Assembly (NCBI GenBank): GCA_949840345.1
Contig: CATKWX010000002.1
Location: 1 to 64,000 of the forward strand
DNA: 64,000 bases
Direction: 5' to 3'
From: an uncultured Eubacteriales bacterium
Lineage (GTDB): Bacteria; Bacillota; Clostridia; TANB77; CAG-508
Position numbers and translations under genes: made by a program. Numbering within the stretch: the first letter of the stretch is position 1; every line of letters starts with the position of its first letter. Below the pieces are notes generated by a model that ran no database searches, had not been told where the DNA came from, and saw only the letters and a program-made list of their open reading frames with translations. This document shows, piece by piece, positions 62,650 through 64,000 of this stretch.

Positions 62650-63276
62650 TTATTTGTAATAGCACTCATAATAGCGCTCGTAGCCATTCAATGGAATGGG
62701 ATGGTGACCTTTAAAGAATGCTTCTTGAACTTTTTCATCAGAGGACAAGTCAGAATATAATTTAAAGTCTTTATTAATGCTACCGTTATGGATTGCTTCA
62801 ATAAATTCTATAGCTATACTTAGCATATATTCAGATCGCTTTGTTTGCTCTCCTTCAAAGAAATTGTCCTCTTCAAGAACAGTTAAAGAGCTTGGAAACT
62901 CAGAATTCACATAATCCTCATCTGAAATTTCTTTTTTGAGTATCAAAGAAAGTAGTTCGTATTCTGTCTTACTTATCTGACAATCCGCAGGATATTTTGA
63001 CTGGTTATTCCAGTAATAATCAACAAATCCAATTGTTTCTTTCAATCTTAATGTAGCATTAAATACAAGTACAATTGATTTAATAAATTCTTGGATTGCG
63101 ACATAAGGAAGTTGCCAGCCGTCGGGACTTAACTCTAAAGCCAGCTCAGCCTCTTCTTTACTCCGTGAATAATGACAATCGAGTAATTGATAGTAAAACT
63201 CGGCCATGTCACGACTTTTAAAGAGGTCGTCTAAAGGTATGCCTTTAAGAGGCGTTCCATCGTCAAAATCATACAT
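62650..63276 (-). CDS. Unknown acidic protein (cassette gene)
   Basis: 208 aa, acidic, mostly helical: FKSRDMAEFYYQLLDCHYSR, LSPDGWQLPYVAIQEFIKSI, FKGHHPIPLNGYERYYECYY. No family recognised; immunity-type proteins of toxin systems can look similar, but nothing specific supports this. One CGG as Arg and less A/T-biased codons put it with the cassette class. AGGAGGATTAGCCT precedes the ATG. The 237-bp spacer downstream of 63276 has the stem ACTTCTG-TAT-CAGAAGT. Confidence 0.55.
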   Translation of the reverse strand: MYDFDDGTPLKGIPLDDLFKSRDMAEFYYQLLDCHYSRSKEEAELALELSPDGWQLPYVAIQEFIKSIVLVFNATLRLKETIGFVDYYWNNQSKYPADCQISKTEYELLSLILKKEISDEDYVNSEFPSSLTVLEEDNFFEGEQTKRSEYMLSIAIEFIEAIHNGSINKDFKLYSDLSSDEKVQEAFFKGHHPIPLNGYERYYECYYK

Positions 63277-63513
63277 AGGCTAATCCTCCTAATAGTTATT
63301 ATAATTGGATATTTACTAAATCTAGCGACTGACCAACACTAGATATACTTCTGTATCAGAAGTTTAATAATTATTTTATCATATGTTTACGTAAAATACA
63401 ATAATTTATAATTGCATTAATATAAGAAATATGATATAAGCATAGTGTTATTCAAAATGGAAATAGTGGTTTTACAATTGAGCCATTAAAATGATTTAAG
63501 TGGGGGCGTACTT

Positions 63514-63795
63514 ATGGAAAATAAAATAGAAGAAATGCCGATTGATGTAAAGGCATTAGAAGATTTTTTATTATATATTAAATTTCAAAATGGTGAAGAA
63601 AAAATATATGATATGAAAGAAATGTTAAAATTTGATTATTATAAAAATTTAAGAAATAAAGAAAATTTTAAAACAGTGAAAGTTTTTGGGATAACTTTAA
63701 AATGGAATACTGGTAAAGATATCGCACCAGAGAAAATATATTTTAATAGTATTCCAATAAGTGAATTTAATTCTGAAATTAAAGAAATGAAATAA
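63514..63795 (+). CDS. DUF2442-like protein
   Basis: 93 aa: VKALEDFLLYIKFQNGEEKI, YDMKEMLKFDYYKNLRNKEN, FKTVKVFGITLKWNTGKDIA and PEKIYFNSIPI. The pattern (beta strands, KxYD, a final position for the D-x-YxxS phrase) fits DUF2442, small proteins often next to toxin-like DUF4160 genes. No such gene is seen before the window ends. A terminator-like GC palindrome (63798-63823) follows. Confidence 0.75.
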   Translation: MENKIEEMPIDVKALEDFLLYIKFQNGEEKIYDMKEMLKFDYYKNLRNKENFKTVKVFGITLKWNTGKDIAPEKIYFNSIPISEFNSEIKEMK

Positions 63796-63797
63796 GG

Positions 63798-63823
63798 TAG
63801 GGGCACGCCGTTGGCGTGTCCCT
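63798..63823. repeat. GC palindrome serving as terminator
   Basis: GTAGGGGCACGCC-GTT-GGCGTGTCCC directly after the DUF2442 gene; similar stem to 19584-19608. Confidence 0.8.
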
Positions 63824-63843
63824 TAGATGTTGCCACCATTTTT

Positions 63844-64000
63844 TTAGTCCTTTTCTATTAGCATATCCAAGCTAACTCCAAGAGCAACCGAAATTTTATA
63901 GAATGTCTCAACAGAAAAGTTATAAGCTGTTTTTTCGCTTTCTATTTGTCTTATAAAATCGTGAGATAATCCCACTAATTCAGCAAGTTCTGCTGATGTT
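63844..64000 (-). CDS. XRE-family regulator, partial (runs off the window)
   Basis: The last 51 residues of a leftward gene: TSAELAELVGLSHDFIRQIE, then SEKTAYNFSVETFYKISVAL and GVSLDMLIEKD. Typical HTH_3 with the start beyond position 64000. Confidence 0.8.
   Translation of the reverse strand, partial: TSAELAELVGLSHDFIRQIESEKTAYNFSVETFYKISVALGVSLDMLIEKD

Overview
The window is about 30% GC, with A/T-ending codons and strong AGGAGG ribosome binding sites. It carries a spore programme (spoIVA, a GerA-type germinant receptor operon, a BofC-domain protein), the ctsR-mcsA-mcsB-clpC operon and a CIRCE-controlled groESL. It is therefore a spore-forming anaerobic Firmicute, most likely an uncultured gut member of the Clostridia. 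It opens at the end of an rRNA operon (23S 3' end, 5S).

Layout. 0.4-2.2 kb: secreted repeat protein, flavin reductase. 2.4-6.3 kb: rpmG-secE-nusG-rplK-rplA-rplJ-rplL with an L10 leader. 6.4-13.7 kb: MTA/SAH deaminase, NlpC/P60 hydrolase, comEC, an isolated antirepressor gene, BofC-domain protein, rpsT. 13.9-16.6 kb: murL-murD, the L-glutamate route of peptidoglycan precursor synthesis. 16.8-19.6 kb: an ArsR-controlled metal efflux operon. 20.5-30.4 kb: a 9.9-kb integrated element that splits a tRNA-Leu gene in its anticodon loop and carries its own complete tRNA-Leu. 30.5-36 kb: small regulators, a two-OB-fold SSB, a polysaccharide deacetylase and several single-gene cassettes. 36.4-42.1 kb: pyrG, groESL, rplU-rpmA. 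43-48 kb: the class III heat-shock operon. 48.1-51.4 kb: an inserted sigma/anti-sigma block next to a CDF transporter. 52.2-54.2 kb: ruvA, rarA. 55-64 kb: two half-size TSUP permeases, 6S RNA, germination operon, spoIVA, unknown genes.

Most striking signal: eight in-frame CGG codons in host-like genes all sit where the protein family needs a +1 shift. The ribosome must skip the C and continue with a GGN glycine codon. The sites are in comEC, murD, a small tyrosine recombinase (two sites), ctsR, a CDF transporter and two TSUP permeases. Each restored product is family-like in sequence and, for all but the two half-size TSUP proteins, also in length. By eye I found no host-like gene in the window that uses CGG as arginine. 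A second population of eight isolated, compositionally different cassette genes uses CGG as ordinary arginine 13 times. This suggests either a CGG-programmed +1 frameshift (or a quadruplet CGGN-to-Gly decoding) or, less likely, a systematic sequence error.

Two repeat families are scattered through the intergenic regions, and the first also lies inside genes (comEC, mcsA, the ruvA stop). They are about 25 copies of a GC-rich palindrome beginning GTAGGG, and at least five long AT-armed palindromes of 120-155 bp.
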